A DNA stretch of 64,000 bases from Ramlibacter agri (GCF_012927085.1 NZ_JABBFX010000003.1:62001-126000); one strand, 5' to 3'. Counted from the first letter of the stretch, positions 1 to 11,475 are shown. Notes: generated by a model not told the origin, from the sequence alone. Made by a program: numbers and translations.

Positions 1-499
1 CGCCTTCGTCGCGCAGCGGCTGCAGTGCCTGGCCGGCGCGGATGTGTTCCGCCGGGTCGTAGCTGGACTTCATTGACAGCAGCACGACCGGCACGTCGGC
101 GTCCGGGTACATCAGGTACAGCGGCACGAAGGTGCCGTGGTCGTAGCCGCGCTGCGGGTCCTCGCCGGCGCGGATGCCGGCATCTCCCAACAGGCCGCGC
201 ACGCGCTGCGCCAGCTCCGGTGAGCCCGGTGCCTTGTACTGCAGCTGGTAGGTGTGCTCGGGGAAGCCGTAGTAGTCGTAGTCCATGGGCGGCTGCGCCG
301 AGGTGGACACGCGGAACTCCGGTGCTTCCCAGTGCCCGGTGATCACCAGCACGGCTTTCGGCTTGGCGGGCAGGCGCTGCGGCAGCGCGGCGAACTCGCG
401 CACGGTCTTCGCGAAGGCCGCGCGGCGGTCGTCCATCCACGGCCAGGGGCCGCCGCCGTGCGAGACGAAGTAGACGGGAAAGCGCTGCGTACGGGTCAT
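1..499 (-). CDS. Class III extradiol dioxygenase (LigB/DODA family), 3' end cut by window edge
   Basis: Reading the minus strand from ATG at 499 gives an uninterrupted frame of 166 codons running off the left edge. The visible N-terminal part carries the hallmarks of LigB/DODA-type ring-cleavage dioxygenases: FVSHGGGP near residue 12, VLVITGHWE near residue 55, and YDHGTFVPL near residue 120. The histidines in these motifs are the usual non-heme Fe(II) or Zn ligands and catalytic base. Family members open catechol-type rings or act on DOPA-like substrates; the substrate cannot be read from the sequence. The C-terminal third lies outside the window, so completeness is unknown. It is distinct from the gallate dioxygenase at 19611. 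Confidence 0.85.
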   Translation of the reverse strand, partial: MTRTQRFPVYFVSHGGGPWPWMDDRRAAFAKTVREFAALPQRLPAKPKAVLVITGHWEAPEFRVSTSAQPPMDYDYYGFPEHTYQLQYKAPGSPELAQRVRGLLGDAGIRAGEDPQRGYDHGTFVPLYLMYPDADVPVVLLSMKSSYDPAEHIRAGQALQPLRDEG

Positions 500-645
500 G
501 AAGCATCCAGGCGAAAGCAGCTAGCGTACTACCGCTCATGCAAGCGTGCATTGCGTCACGGCCGCGTTCGGCCCCATCACCCGAATGACCGATGAAAAAC
601 ACGCTGCAAATGCGCAGACTCTCTCCATCCCGAGGTGCAAACGTG

Positions 646-765
646 ATGACCGCCAACTTCCCCCTGAACGGCAATTCCCGCAAGCAGCGCAAGACCCAGT
701 CCGTGGCCTGGTTCCTGGCCATGGTGGGCTTCTCGCTGGCCGCGGCGGTCATCATCGTCCTGTAA
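646..765 (+). CDS. Small single-pass membrane protein (39 aa), hypothetical
   Basis: A short frame from ATG 646 to TAA 763-765 encodes 39 residues. A hydrophilic, basic N-terminus (NSRKQRKTQS) is followed by one hydrophobic segment (about residues 22-39, starting VAWFLAMVGF) that runs to the C-terminus. A GTG sits directly before the ATG and could be the start instead. The basic stretch before the membrane segment suggests N-in topology by the positive-inside rule. The frame ends 1 bp before the stop of the convergent MBL gene and fills an otherwise empty gap. No family recognised; the coding call rests on composition and position. Confidence 0.5.
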   Translation: MTANFPLNGNSRKQRKTQSVAWFLAMVGFSLAAAVIIVL

Positions 766-766
766 C

Positions 767-1732
767 TCAACGCAACGACGAATAGTTCAAGGGCACGAAC
801 ACGTAGCCCTTCCCATCGGCCGCCGCCCGCAAGTGCCCCACGCCGGGGAAAGCCAGGTGGGCCGCACCGACCAGGTAGCCACCCTTCGCCGCATCCGTAT
901 AAGCCGCCACGCGCTGCGCCATCGCGGGCGCGTTGTCGCTGTCGAAGGCGATCGTGACCGCCGGGTCCTCGAACTGCACGGCCGCCACGTGCATCAGGTC
1001 GCCCCACAGCACCAGCTTCTGGCCCTGGCTTTCGATGACATAGACCGTGTGGCCCGGCGTGTGGCCGTAGGCCGATTGCGCGCGGATGCCCGGCGCCAGG
1101 TCGGTGCTGCCTTCGAAGGTCTTCAGCATGCCGGCCTGCGCGTACGGGCCCACCGAGGCCTGCGCGGCGGAGAAGAAGTCCTTCATCTGCGGCGCGGCGG
1201 CGTTCATGTTGGCCTCGCTCAGCCAGTAGTCGGTGTCGCGCTTGTCGATGCGCAGCACCGCATTGGGAAAGGCGCGCGTGCCGCCGGATAGCAGGCCGCC
1301 GACGTGGTCGGCGTGCATGTGCGTGATGTAGATCTCGTCCACCTGCTCGGGCCGGTAGCCGGCCGCGCGCAGGTTCTGCAGCAGGAAGCCCAGCGTCGGC
1401 CCGAAGGTGTTGCCGGCGCCGGTGTCCACCAGCACCAGCTTGCTGCCCGTGTTGACCAGGAAGCCGTTGACCGAGGTCTCCACCTGCTCGCCGAGGTAGC
1501 TGCGCTTGAGCGCTTCGCCGATGCGGGCCGGGTCGCCCTTGAGCAACTGCGCGACCGGCAGCTTCACGGTGCCGTCGGACAGCACGGTCACTTCGTAGTC
1601 GCCCACCATCATGCGCTGCCAGCCGGGCGCCTGCTGCTTCTGCAGCGGCGCGTCGGCAAAGCTGGCGCTGGGCAGGGCGGCCGCGCCGGCCAGGCAGGCG
1701 GCGGCGAACAGGGTGGCGAGCAGCTTGGGCAT
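767..1732 (-). CDS. Secreted MBL-fold metallohydrolase
   Basis: A 321-residue protein starting at ATG 1732 with GAG just upstream; the open frame extends further 5' to 1864 but those residues do not look like a leader. Residues 1-26 form a Sec signal peptide (hydrophobic core then ASFADA), so the enzyme is exported. The metallo-beta-lactamase signature THMHADHVGG (HxHxDH) lies near residue 140, and later LWGDLMH and AHLAFPG supply the further metal ligands. The family includes lactonases, quorum-quenching enzymes and other hydrolases; the substrate is not evident. It is convergent with the 39-aa gene at 646. Confidence 0.88.
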   Translation of the reverse strand: MPKLLATLFAAACLAGAAALPSASFADAPLQKQQAPGWQRMMVGDYEVTVLSDGTVKLPVAQLLKGDPARIGEALKRSYLGEQVETSVNGFLVNTGSKLVLVDTGAGNTFGPTLGFLLQNLRAAGYRPEQVDEIYITHMHADHVGGLLSGGTRAFPNAVLRIDKRDTDYWLSEANMNAAAPQMKDFFSAAQASVGPYAQAGMLKTFEGSTDLAPGIRAQSAYGHTPGHTVYVIESQGQKLVLWGDLMHVAAVQFEDPAVTIAFDSDNAPAMAQRVAAYTDAAKGGYLVGAAHLAFPGVGHLRAAADGKGYVFVPLNYSSLR

Positions 1733-1767
1733 CTCTCGGTCCTCCGGTGTGGGATGCGCGGATTTGA

Positions 1768-1953
1768 CATGGCACGGCCCGGCCGTACAAGCAGGCGGGG
1801 AATTCGCTGGAACTGCCGCTGGGCTTCCTGCAGGGCTTGGGGCGCGGCTTCTTCTGGCTCGCACTGCTGGCCTGGGCCGCCACCGCCGTCGCGCGGCTGC
1901 GCCGCTTCACCGCCGGCCTTGTCCGACACGCGCCGCCCGGTCCGGCACGTTGA
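1768..1953 (+). other. Open frame with hydrophobic C-terminus and no start codon, possible gene remnant
   Basis: Between the divergent MBL gene and the exported protein at 1984 an open frame of 61 codons runs from just after a TGA at 1765 to TGA 1951-1953. Translated, it reads like the end of a membrane protein (LGFLQGLGRGFFWLALLAWA followed by an arginine-rich tail), but there is no ATG or GTG in frame and the first TTG lies inside the hydrophobic part. It may be the tail of a decayed gene or chance in GC-rich DNA. Confidence 0.2.
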
Positions 1954-1983
1954 ATGAGGGCAGATGCGAAGAAGGAGTTACCC

Positions 1984-2259
1984 ATGAAGCTATCCGCCAT
2001 CGCGCTGGCCCTGGCCGTCGGCTGCGCCGGCTCGGCCTTTGCCGCCAGCGAGACCACCGTCAAGGACCCGAGCACCGGCGTCACGCTGCACGGGCCGCGG
2101 GTCGATGACAGCTACAACGCCACGCCGAAATCGCAGAAGTTCTCGGCCGAGGTGAAGTCCGCCCTGCACCGCGTGGCGAGCGCGACCCGGCGCGTGGTGC
2201 ATCGCGCCGACGTGGCGCTGCACGACGCCGTGCACCACAACGACTCGGGCCGCGTGTAG
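1984..2259 (+). CDS. Small exported protein, hypothetical (91 aa)
   Basis: ATG 1984 follows a clear AAGGAG ribosome site. Residues 1-22 form a signal peptide ending in SAFAAS. The mature part is polar and, in its second half, rich in Arg, His and Ala (SALHRVASATRRVVHRADVA). No domain is recognised. The basic, histidine-rich helix could bind anionic partners or metals, but that is speculation. The gene precedes a 42-aa membrane protein and a MATE exporter on the same strand with a 39-bp gap. Confidence 0.7.
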   Translation: MKLSAIALALAVGCAGSAFAASETTVKDPSTGVTLHGPRVDDSYNATPKSQKFSAEVKSALHRVASATRRVVHRADVALHDAVHHNDSGRV

Positions 2260-2298
2260 ATTGCGGCTACGGGCCGCAACGACAGGAAGGCAGCCGAC

Positions 2299-2427
2299 AT
2301 GACCTTGCTATGGATCGCGTTCTTCGTGCTGGCGGCGCTGTTCGCCGCGGCCGTCGTCGCGAAGATCGTGCGCAGCATCGGGCGCGGCGGCCAGTCGCCG
2401 GCCCGGACGGAGCGTCCCTGGCGATGA
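2299..2427 (+). CDS. Small membrane protein overlapping the MATE start (42 aa)
   Basis: The frame from ATG 2299 (upstream AGGAAGG) to TGA 2425-2427 encodes one N-terminal transmembrane segment (LLWIAFFVLAALFAAAVVAK) and a short cationic tail. Its stop overlaps the MATE gene start by the ATGA arrangement at 2424-2427, the usual sign of translational coupling. It may be an accessory peptide of the transporter or simply a leader cistron driving its translation. No family recognised. Confidence 0.55.
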   Translation: MTLLWIAFFVLAALFAAAVVAKIVRSIGRGGQSPARTERPWR

Positions 2428-3857
2428 GGCGGGACAAGGTCCCGATCCAGCGCCAGCAACTGCTGCTTACCGGCTCGATCCCGCGGGCGCTGCTGTCGCT
2501 GGCCGTGCCCATCATCCTGGCCAACCTGCTGCAGACCGGTTACCAGCTCACCGACGCCTTCTGGGTCGGCCGTCTCGGCGCGTCCGCCGTGGCGTCCATC
2601 TCGGTCAGCATGCCGGTCACCTTCCTCGTCATCGCGTTGGGCTCGGGCCTGGCGATGGCGGGCGCGACGCTGTCCGCGCAGTACATGGGCGCGGGGCGGC
2701 AGGACATGGTCAACCACGTGGCGGCCCAGACCATGCTGATGGTGGTACTGACCTCGGTGCTGTTCGGCGGCCTGGGCTACTTCCTGGCGCCGCAACTGCT
2801 GCATCTGCTGGGCGTGGCGCCTGACGTGTTCGCCAACGCGCTCGGCTTCTTGCGCGTGTCTTTCGTCGGCATCATCTTCGTCTTCACCTACGCCATGTTC
2901 CAGGCGCTGATGCGCGGCGTGGGGCAGACGCGCGTGCCGCTGCTGATCGTGGCCGGCACGGTGCTGCTGAATTTCCTGCTCGACCCGCTGCTGATCTTCG
3001 GCTGGGGCCCCATCCCCGGCTACGGCGTGATGGGCGCCGCGCTGGCGACCCTGACCACGCAGGCGCTGGCGGCGATCGCCGGCGTGTTCATCTTCCTGCG
3101 CGGCCGCCACGGCATCCACCTGCAATGGCGCGGCTTCCTGCCGGACTGGGAATACATCAAGCGCGCCTTCTTCCTCGGCATCCCCGGCTCGCTGGAGCTG
3201 TCCACGCGCGCGCTGGGCCTGATGGTGATGTCCTTCCTGGTGGCGAGCTTCGGCACGCTGACCATCGCCGCTTACGGCGTCGGCTCCAACATCCTGCAGG
3301 TGGTGACCATTCCCGTGATGGGCCTGTCGATGGCGGTGTCGACGCTGGTCGGCCAGAACATGGGCGCGGGCAACGTGGACCGCGCCGGGCAGGCCGCACG
3401 GCTGGGCGCGGTCATCAGCTTCGTGCTGCTCACGGTGGCGGGCATCGTCGCCTGGTTCGCGGCGCCGCTGCTGATCGCCTTCTTCGTGCCGCGGGATGCG
3501 GACGTGATCCGTGAAGGAGCGAAGTTCCTGCGCGTGATGTGCCTGGCCTGGGGCTGCATCGGCGTGCAGCTGTGCATCGTTGCGGCCTTCCGCGCCAGCG
3601 GCAACATGCTGATGGCGATGGTGATCGCCATGGTCTCGCAGTGGATGGTGCAGTTCCCGCTGGCCTACGTGCTGGGCAAGCACACGGAGCTGCACGAGCA
3701 GGGCCTTTGGTGGTCCTTCCCGGTGACCAACGTCATCGTGGCCCTGGTCTCGCTCGCCTGGTTCGCGCGCGGCAGCTGGAAGCGCACGCGGCTGACGGAG
3801 GAGGATGCGCAGATCACGCAGGTGACGGACAACGCCTATACGGAGGAAGGGCGCTGA
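2424..3857 (+). CDS. MATE family efflux transporter
   Basis: A 477-residue integral membrane protein of the usual length for multidrug and toxic compound extrusion carriers. The start at ATG 2424 is chosen because it overlaps the upstream small gene by four bases, has GGAG about a dozen bases upstream, and begins just before the family N-terminus (ITGSIPRALL-like sequence, then LQTGYQLTDAFWVGRLG). Twelve hydrophobic segments are discernible, and the second half repeats the pattern around GVGSNILQVVTIPVMGLS. It would export cationic drugs or metabolites using Na+ or H+ gradients from the inner membrane. The substrate is not predictable. Confidence 0.92.
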   Translation: MRRDKVPIQRQQLLLTGSIPRALLSLAVPIILANLLQTGYQLTDAFWVGRLGASAVASISVSMPVTFLVIALGSGLAMAGATLSAQYMGAGRQDMVNHVAAQTMLMVVLTSVLFGGLGYFLAPQLLHLLGVAPDVFANALGFLRVSFVGIIFVFTYAMFQALMRGVGQTRVPLLIVAGTVLLNFLLDPLLIFGWGPIPGYGVMGAALATLTTQALAAIAGVFIFLRGRHGIHLQWRGFLPDWEYIKRAFFLGIPGSLELSTRALGLMVMSFLVASFGTLTIAAYGVGSNILQVVTIPVMGLSMAVSTLVGQNMGAGNVDRAGQAARLGAVISFVLLTVAGIVAWFAAPLLIAFFVPRDADVIREGAKFLRVMCLAWGCIGVQLCIVAAFRASGNMLMAMVIAMVSQWMVQFPLAYVLGKHTELHEQGLWWSFPVTNVIVALVSLAWFARGSWKRTRLTEEDAQITQVTDNAYTEEGR

Positions 3858-3863
3858 GCGAGG

Positions 3864-6718
<2,855 letters not shown>

Positions 6719-6720
6719 AC

Positions 6721-7782
6721 ATGTTGGCGAAGACGCGGGAATCGGAGCAGGCGCAGGACGCGGGCACGAAGAAGCCCATGACCATGATCCAGGCGCTGCG
6801 CAGCGCGCTGGACGTGATGATGGAGCGCGACCCGCGCGTGGTGGTGTTCGGCGAGGATGTCGGCTACTTCGGCGGCGTCTTTCGCGTCACCGAAGGCCTG
6901 CAGGCCAGGTACGGCGCTTCGCGCTGCTTCGACGCGCCCATCAACGAAGGCGGCATCGTCGGCATTGCCGTGGGCATGGGCGCCTACGGCCTGCGGCCGG
7001 TGGCGGAAATCCAGTTCGCCGACTACTTTTATCCGGCGTCGGACCAGATCGTGTCCGAGGCCGCGCGCCTGCGCTATCGCTCGGCCGGCGACTTCACCTG
7101 CCCGCTGACCTTGCGCATGCCTTGCGGCGGCGGCATCTACGGCGGCCAGACGCACAGCCAGAGCCCGGAGGCGCTGTTCACGCACGTGTGCGGCATCCGC
7201 ACCGTGATGCCCAGCAACCCCTACGACGCCAAGGGCCTGCTGATCGCGTCCATCGAGTGCGAGGACCCGGTGATCTTCCTGGAGCCCAAGCGCCTGTACA
7301 ACGGTCCCTTCGACGGCCACCACGACCGGCCGGTCGTGTCCTGGTCGGGGCAGTCGCTGGCCGAGGTGCCCGAGGGCTACTACAGCGTGCCTCTGGAGAC
7401 GGCGTCGGTGTTCCGGCCCGGCCAGCAGGTGACCGTGCTGGCGTACGGCACCATGGTCTGGGTGGCCGAGGCCGCGGCGCGCGAAAGCGGCGTGGATGCG
7501 GAGATCATCGACCTGCGCTCGCTGTGGCCCATGGACCTCGACCCGGTCGTGGAGTCGGTGAAGAAGACGGGCCGCTGCGTGGTCGTGCATGAAGCGACGC
7601 GCACCAGCGGCTTCGGCGCCGAGCTGTCCTCGCTGGTGCAGGAGAACTGCTTCTACCACCTGGAGGCGCCGATCGAGCGCGTGACCGGCTGGGACACGCC
7701 TTATCCGCATGCACAGGAGTGGAATTACTTTCCGACTCCGGAGCGCGTCGCCGCGGCTTACCGCCGCGTCCTGGAGGAGTGA
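6721..7782 (+). CDS. bkdA2: Branched-chain 2-keto acid dehydrogenase E1 beta subunit
   Basis: A 353-residue transketolase-like E1 beta subunit. It closely follows the Pseudomonas BkdA2 pattern from TMIQALRSALDVMMERD onward, with EDVGYFGGVFR, the conserved PCGGGIYGGQTHSQSPEA loop and the C-terminal TGWDTPYPHAQEW. An internal ATG at 6778 would give a shorter form lacking the 19 polar N-terminal residues. The 2-bp spacing from E1 alpha makes ATG 6721 credible. It forms the alpha2beta2 decarboxylase with the preceding gene, and its stop overlaps the E2 start (TGATG). Confidence 0.96.
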   Translation: MLAKTRESEQAQDAGTKKPMTMIQALRSALDVMMERDPRVVVFGEDVGYFGGVFRVTEGLQARYGASRCFDAPINEGGIVGIAVGMGAYGLRPVAEIQFADYFYPASDQIVSEAARLRYRSAGDFTCPLTLRMPCGGGIYGGQTHSQSPEALFTHVCGIRTVMPSNPYDAKGLLIASIECEDPVIFLEPKRLYNGPFDGHHDRPVVSWSGQSLAEVPEGYYSVPLETASVFRPGQQVTVLAYGTMVWVAEAAARESGVDAEIIDLRSLWPMDLDPVVESVKKTGRCVVVHEATRTSGFGAELSSLVQENCFYHLEAPIERVTGWDTPYPHAQEWNYFPTPERVAAAYRRVLEE

Positions 7783-9053
7783 TGGGGCAGTACACGATCC
7801 GCATGCCCGACATCGGCGAAGGCATCGCCGAAGTCGAACTGGTGAAGTGGCGCGTGGCGCCCGGCGAGGCGGTGGCCGAGGACCAGGTACTGGCCGACGT
7901 GATGACCGACAAGGCGACGGTGGAAATTCCTTCGCCGGTGGCCGGCACGGTGAAGTCGCTGGGCGGCGAGCCGGGGCAGCGCATGGCCGTGGGCGCCGAG
8001 TTGATCCGGCTGGAAGTGGAGGGCGCCGGCAACGCCGCGCGGGCGCCCGTGGCCGCACCGGCACTTGCGGCCACCGCTGCCGTCGTTACGGCGCCCGCGC
8101 CGCCGCCTCCACTCGCATCCCCTGCGCCGACGCGTACGCCAGACGAGCGCGCGATCGCTTCGCCCGCCGTGCGCCGCCGCGCCTGGGAGCTGAACATCGA
8201 CCTGCAATACGTGCATGGCAGCGGGCCGGCCGGCCGCATCACGCAGGCCGACCTCGATGTCTATCTCGCTTCGCGCGGCGGCCAGCCAGCTACCACCACG
8301 TCGGCTCCGCCTGCAGGCCGGGTTCGCGAAGCGACCCCAGCTCCCCCCGCGAACGAAGGCGAACAACAGGTCCCCATCATCGGCCTGCGCCGCCGCATCG
8401 CCCAGAAGATGCAGGAAGCCAAGCGCCGCATCCCCCACTTCACCTACGTCGAGGAAATCGACGTCACCGAAGCCGAGGCGCTGCGCCAGCAGCTCAATGC
8501 CAGGTACGGCGAAGAGCGCGGCAAGCTCACCCTGCTGCCCTTCATCGCCCGTGCCATCCTCGATTCGCTGGCCGACTTCCCGCAGATGAACGCGCGCTTC
8601 GACGACGAGGCCGGCATCGTCACGCGCCACGCCCCGGTGCACCTGGGCATCGCCACGCAGACCGACTCCGGCCTGCTGGTGCCGGTGCTGCGCCATGCCG
8701 AGACGCAGGACCTGTGGGGGCTGGCGCGCGAGATCGCGCGGCTGGCGGAGACGGCGCGCAGCGGCCGCATCACGCGCGAGGAGCTCTCGGGCTCCACGAT
8801 CACGCTCACCAGCCTGGGCGCGCTGGGCGGCATCGTCTCCACGCCCGTCATCAACCATCCGGAGGTCGCCATCGTCGGCGTCAACCGGATGGTGGAGCGG
8901 CCGGTCTTCCGTCATGGGACCGTCGTCGGGCGGCAGCTGATGAACCTGTCCTCGTCCTTCGACCACCGCGTGGTGGATGGCATGGATGCGGCCCGCTTCA
9001 TCCAGGCCGTGCGGGCCCTGCTGGAGCAGCCGGCGCTGCTGTTCGTGCGGTGA
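7782..9053 (+). CDS. bkdB: Dihydrolipoamide acyltransferase E2 of the branched-chain complex
   Basis: A 423-residue E2 component. A single N-terminal lipoyl domain carries the lipoylated lysine in MTDKATVEI (near residue 44). An Ala/Pro-rich linker follows, then the E1/E3-binding domain (SPAVRRRAWELNIDLQYVHG, about 127-160), a second linker, and the acyltransferase domain ending in the catalytic SFDHRVVDGMDAARF. The ATG overlaps the E1 beta stop by one base. The usual next gene in bkd operons, dihydrolipoamide dehydrogenase (E3), is absent; a PIG-L deacetylase gene sits there instead, so E3 must come from another locus. Confidence 0.95.
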   Translation: MGQYTIRMPDIGEGIAEVELVKWRVAPGEAVAEDQVLADVMTDKATVEIPSPVAGTVKSLGGEPGQRMAVGAELIRLEVEGAGNAARAPVAAPALAATAAVVTAPAPPPPLASPAPTRTPDERAIASPAVRRRAWELNIDLQYVHGSGPAGRITQADLDVYLASRGGQPATTTSAPPAGRVREATPAPPANEGEQQVPIIGLRRRIAQKMQEAKRRIPHFTYVEEIDVTEAEALRQQLNARYGEERGKLTLLPFIARAILDSLADFPQMNARFDDEAGIVTRHAPVHLGIATQTDSGLLVPVLRHAETQDLWGLAREIARLAETARSGRITREELSGSTITLTSLGALGGIVSTPVINHPEVAIVGVNRMVERPVFRHGTVVGRQLMNLSSSFDHRVVDGMDAARFIQAVRALLEQPALLFVR

Positions 9054-9805
9054 GCGCGGACCTGTTCGAAATCGGCGCGGGGCCGCGCTCGCTGCGCGAG
9101 CTGCATCTCCCGCGGCCGCTGCAGGTCGCCGTCATCGCGCCGCATCCCGACGACTTCGACGCGATCGGCGCCACCCTGCGCCACCTGCACATGCAAGGCC
9201 ATGCCATCGAGGTTGCTGTCATGACCAACGGGGCCAACGGCGTCGATGGCGAGGCCAGCACCGAGGAGAAGACCGCGCTGCGCGAAGAGGAGCAGCGCGC
9301 CAGCTGCGCCTTCTTCGGCCTGCCGCCCGGGCGGCTGCACTTCCTGCGCCTCTGGGAGCAAGCGGACGAAGACGAGCTCGCCGGACTGCGCGCCTGGATG
9401 GCGGGCCGCCGCCCCGATCTCCTGTTCTTGCCGCACGGCAACGACAGCAATCGCACGCACCGACGCACCTTCGAGGCCGTGCGCGCGGTGGCGGCGGAGC
9501 AGGGCCTGAACGCCTGGGCTTGCCTCAATCAGGACGCGAAGACGGCGGACATGCGGGTAGACCTGTTCTGCGGCTTCGACCAGGAGGAGGCGGACTGGAA
9601 GGCATGCCTGCTGCGCTGCCACCGCTCGCAGCAGGAGCGCAACCTGCGCACACGCGGCACGGGCTTCGACGAGCGCGTGCTGCAGGTGAACCGCGGTGCG
9701 GCGCAGGCCCTGGGCAGCGCGCTGCCTTATGCGGAGGTGTTCGAGCTGCTGCGCCTGGGGCCGGCTCAGGAGCCGGCCCGCGCTGCCTCGCACACCGCGT
9801 CGTAA
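9050..9805 (+). CDS. PIG-L / LmbE-family Zn-dependent deacetylase
   Basis: A GTG start at 9050 overlaps the bkdB stop (GTGA), giving 251 residues. The zinc-binding PIG-L motif appears as APHPDDFDAIG near residue 27, followed by VMTNGANGVDGE and the HGNDSNRTHR loop. The family hydrolyses N-acetyl groups of sugars and thiols, and some members hydrate 4-oxalomesaconate in gallate catabolism. Translational coupling to bkdB suggests co-expression with branched-chain amino acid breakdown, although no direct biochemical link is known to me. The last 40 bp overlap the convergent gene ending at 9766. Confidence 0.87.
   Translation: MSADLFEIGAGPRSLRELHLPRPLQVAVIAPHPDDFDAIGATLRHLHMQGHAIEVAVMTNGANGVDGEASTEEKTALREEEQRASCAFFGLPPGRLHFLRLWEQADEDELAGLRAWMAGRRPDLLFLPHGNDSNRTHRRTFEAVRAVAAEQGLNAWACLNQDAKTADMRVDLFCGFDQEEADWKACLLRCHRSQQERNLRTRGTGFDERVLQVNRGAAQALGSALPYAEVFELLRLGPAQEPARAASHTAS
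9758..9779. other. Perfect 10-bp inverted repeat at convergent gene ends
   Basis: GGGCCGGCTC-AG-GAGCCGGCCC spans the stop codon of the minus-strand gene (9766-9768) and lies inside the last codons of the PIG-L gene. It has no T-tract on either side, so it is not a canonical intrinsic terminator. It could still pause transcription or protect the 3' ends of the overlapping transcripts. Confidence 0.4.
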
Positions 9806-10155
9806 GTCCAGGCCAGGTCCTCGCCCGTGACCTTGCGGGACGGGCCCGGCACGCTGGACATGAACACCGCGCGCCCTTGCGCGTCATGTCCTTGCGCTTC
9901 GAGCATGCGCACGGCGCGTGCGCCGCAATCGAATTCCAGGCGCAAGGTGCTGCGATGCACGGCCGGCGCGTCCTGCGCCAGCAGCGGGGCCCGGCCCCAC
10001 CAGCGCACCCACAGCACCACGCGCTGGCCCTGCTGCTCTAGCGAACCGAGGTCCACGTTCACTTCCGGTGCGCCCGGGACCGGGAACCACGCGGCAGCGC
10101 TGGCGCCGCTGCACGCGGCCACGCAGGCGATGGCGAGAAGGAGGCGCTTGGCCAT
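9766..10155 (-). CDS. Exported protein, hypothetical (129 aa)
   Basis: ATG 10155 is preceded by a GAGAAGGAGG-like site. Residues 1-21 form a signal peptide ending SGASA. The mature part has the pattern EVNVDLGSLEQQGQRVVLWV, resembling small periplasmic proteins built around a beta-sheet (surface-adhesin E-like family), with cysteines in EFDCGARAV and DAVCEAA that could form a disulfide. Function unknown. It converges on and overlaps the PIG-L gene by 40 bp. Confidence 0.72.
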   Translation of the reverse strand: MAKRLLLAIACVAACSGASAAAWFPVPGAPEVNVDLGSLEQQGQRVVLWVRWWGRAPLLAQDAPAVHRSTLRLEFDCGARAVRMLEAQGHDAQGRAVFMSSVPGPSRKVTGEDLAWTYDAVCEAARAGS

Positions 10156-10276
10156 GGCAGGCCCATGCTAAGCCAAGACCCGCGCGCCGTGCTCCCGCGC
10201 CGCAGCATGCCGGCGCCGGCTGGTGAGACCAAGGTCCCAGGCGGCGCGGGGCCCCGCCATCGGTAAACTGCGCAGC

Positions 10277-11329
10277 GTGACTGAACAGCGAAACGACCTC
10301 ACGCGCCTCGTCCTCTCCGTGCTGTTCATCGGCGCGCTGATGGGGGCCTGCTTCTGGATCCTGCGGCCTTTCCTGGGCGCGCTCATCTGGGCCATCATGA
10401 TCGTCGTCGCCACCTGGCCGATGCTGCTGGCGCTGGACCGCATCCTGAAGGGCCGGCGCTGGGCCTCCGTGACGATCATGTCCGTGATCCTGCTGCTCGT
10501 GCTGGTGGTGCCGATGACGGCCACGGTGGGCACGCTGGTGGTCCACGCCGACGACATTGCCGAGTGGGCCCGCCAGCTGAAGGATTTCCACCTGCCTCAG
10601 CCGCCCGGCTGGGTCGAGTCGCTGCCGCTGGTCGGCGACACCGCCGCGCGGCTGTGGCGCGACCTGGCCACCGGCGGCATGCAGGCCATGGTGGCCATGG
10701 TGTCGCCCTACGCCGGGACGCTCACGCGCTGGCTGGTGGCGCGCGCCGGCGGGCTGGGCGCGCTGGTGCTGCAGTTCTTCATGACGGTGCTGGCGGCGGC
10801 CTTCCTCTATTGGCGCGGCGAGGACGCCGGGCGATGGGTGCTGCGCTTCGGTGCCCGCCTGGGTGGCGCTTCGGGCGAGAACGCGATCCGGCTGTCCGGG
10901 CAGGCGATCCGCGGCGTGGCGCTGGGCGTGGTGGTGACGGCGCTGGTGCAAAGCGTGATCGGCGGGGTCGGCCTGGCGATTGCCGGCGTTCCTTTCGCTT
11001 CGGTGCTGACGGCGGTCATGTTCCTGGCCGCGGTGGCGCAGATCGGCGCCGGCATCGTGCTCGTGCCGCCGGTGATCTGGCTGTATTGGTCCGGCTCCCC
11101 GGGCTGGGGCACCTTCCTGCTGGTGGTGACCATCGTCGTCACCACGCTGGACAACGTGCTGCGGCCGATGCTGATCAAGATGGGCGCGGACCTGCCGCTG
11201 GTCCTCATCTTCATCGGCGTGATCGGCGGCCTGATCGCCTTCGGCCTCATCGGCATCTTCGTCGGCCCGGTGGTGCTGGCGGTCACGCACACGCTGCTGC
11301 AGGCGTGGATGGACAAGGACAGGATCTGA
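10277..11329 (+). CDS. AI-2E family (YdiK/PerM-type) permease
   Basis: A GTG start at 10277 gives 350 residues beginning VTEQRNDLTR, directly ahead of the first membrane helix; an ATG at 10223 is possible but adds a non-conserved, Arg-rich stretch. Paired N-terminal helices, a central soluble region with amphipathic segments, and the C-terminal set (IGVIGGLIAFGLIGIFVGPV) match AI-2E exporter/PerM proteins. Family members include autoinducer-2 exporters and Na+/H+ antiporters, so the substrate is open. It stands alone and converges with tctA. Confidence 0.88.
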   Translation: MTEQRNDLTRLVLSVLFIGALMGACFWILRPFLGALIWAIMIVVATWPMLLALDRILKGRRWASVTIMSVILLLVLVVPMTATVGTLVVHADDIAEWARQLKDFHLPQPPGWVESLPLVGDTAARLWRDLATGGMQAMVAMVSPYAGTLTRWLVARAGGLGALVLQFFMTVLAAAFLYWRGEDAGRWVLRFGARLGGASGENAIRLSGQAIRGVALGVVVTALVQSVIGGVGLAIAGVPFASVLTAVMFLAAVAQIGAGIVLVPPVIWLYWSGSPGWGTFLLVVTIVVTTLDNVLRPMLIKMGADLPLVLIFIGVIGGLIAFGLIGIFVGPVVLAVTHTLLQAWMDKDRI

Positions 11330-11422
11330 CGATCGGGCGAAGGCCGGCAACGGCGCGCGGACCGGCTAAGGCTCGCCTCGCAGGTCTTCGTCGGGGATAG
11401 GTTCCAAGCTTCCGGCGGCCAA

Positions 11423-11452
11423 CAAAAAAGCCCCTTGCTCGCGCAAGGGGCT
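11423..11452 (-). terminator. Intrinsic terminator of the tctBA transcript
   Basis: Read on the minus strand, AGCCCCTTG (11452-11444), loop CGCGAG, CAAGGGGCT (11437-11429), then a run of six T including the stem base. This is a 9-bp perfect stem with a T-tract, 24 bp past the tctA stop. The A-run on the other side makes it mainly a minus-strand terminator, although the hairpin could also stop readthrough from the AI-2E gene. Confidence 0.85.
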
Positions 11453-11475
11453 TCGTTGCTTGAGGGCGCAGCGCC

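Noticed and set aside
2112..3695. 527-residue open frame antisense to the MATE gene
   Set aside because: His/Arg/Gln-rich translation typical of the complement of a high-GC gene; the MATE gene on the plus strand explains the region.
7709..9049. Extended plus-strand frame before the PIG-L protein
   Set aside because: It is a shadow of bkdB; the real gene begins with GTG 9050 overlapping the bkdB stop.
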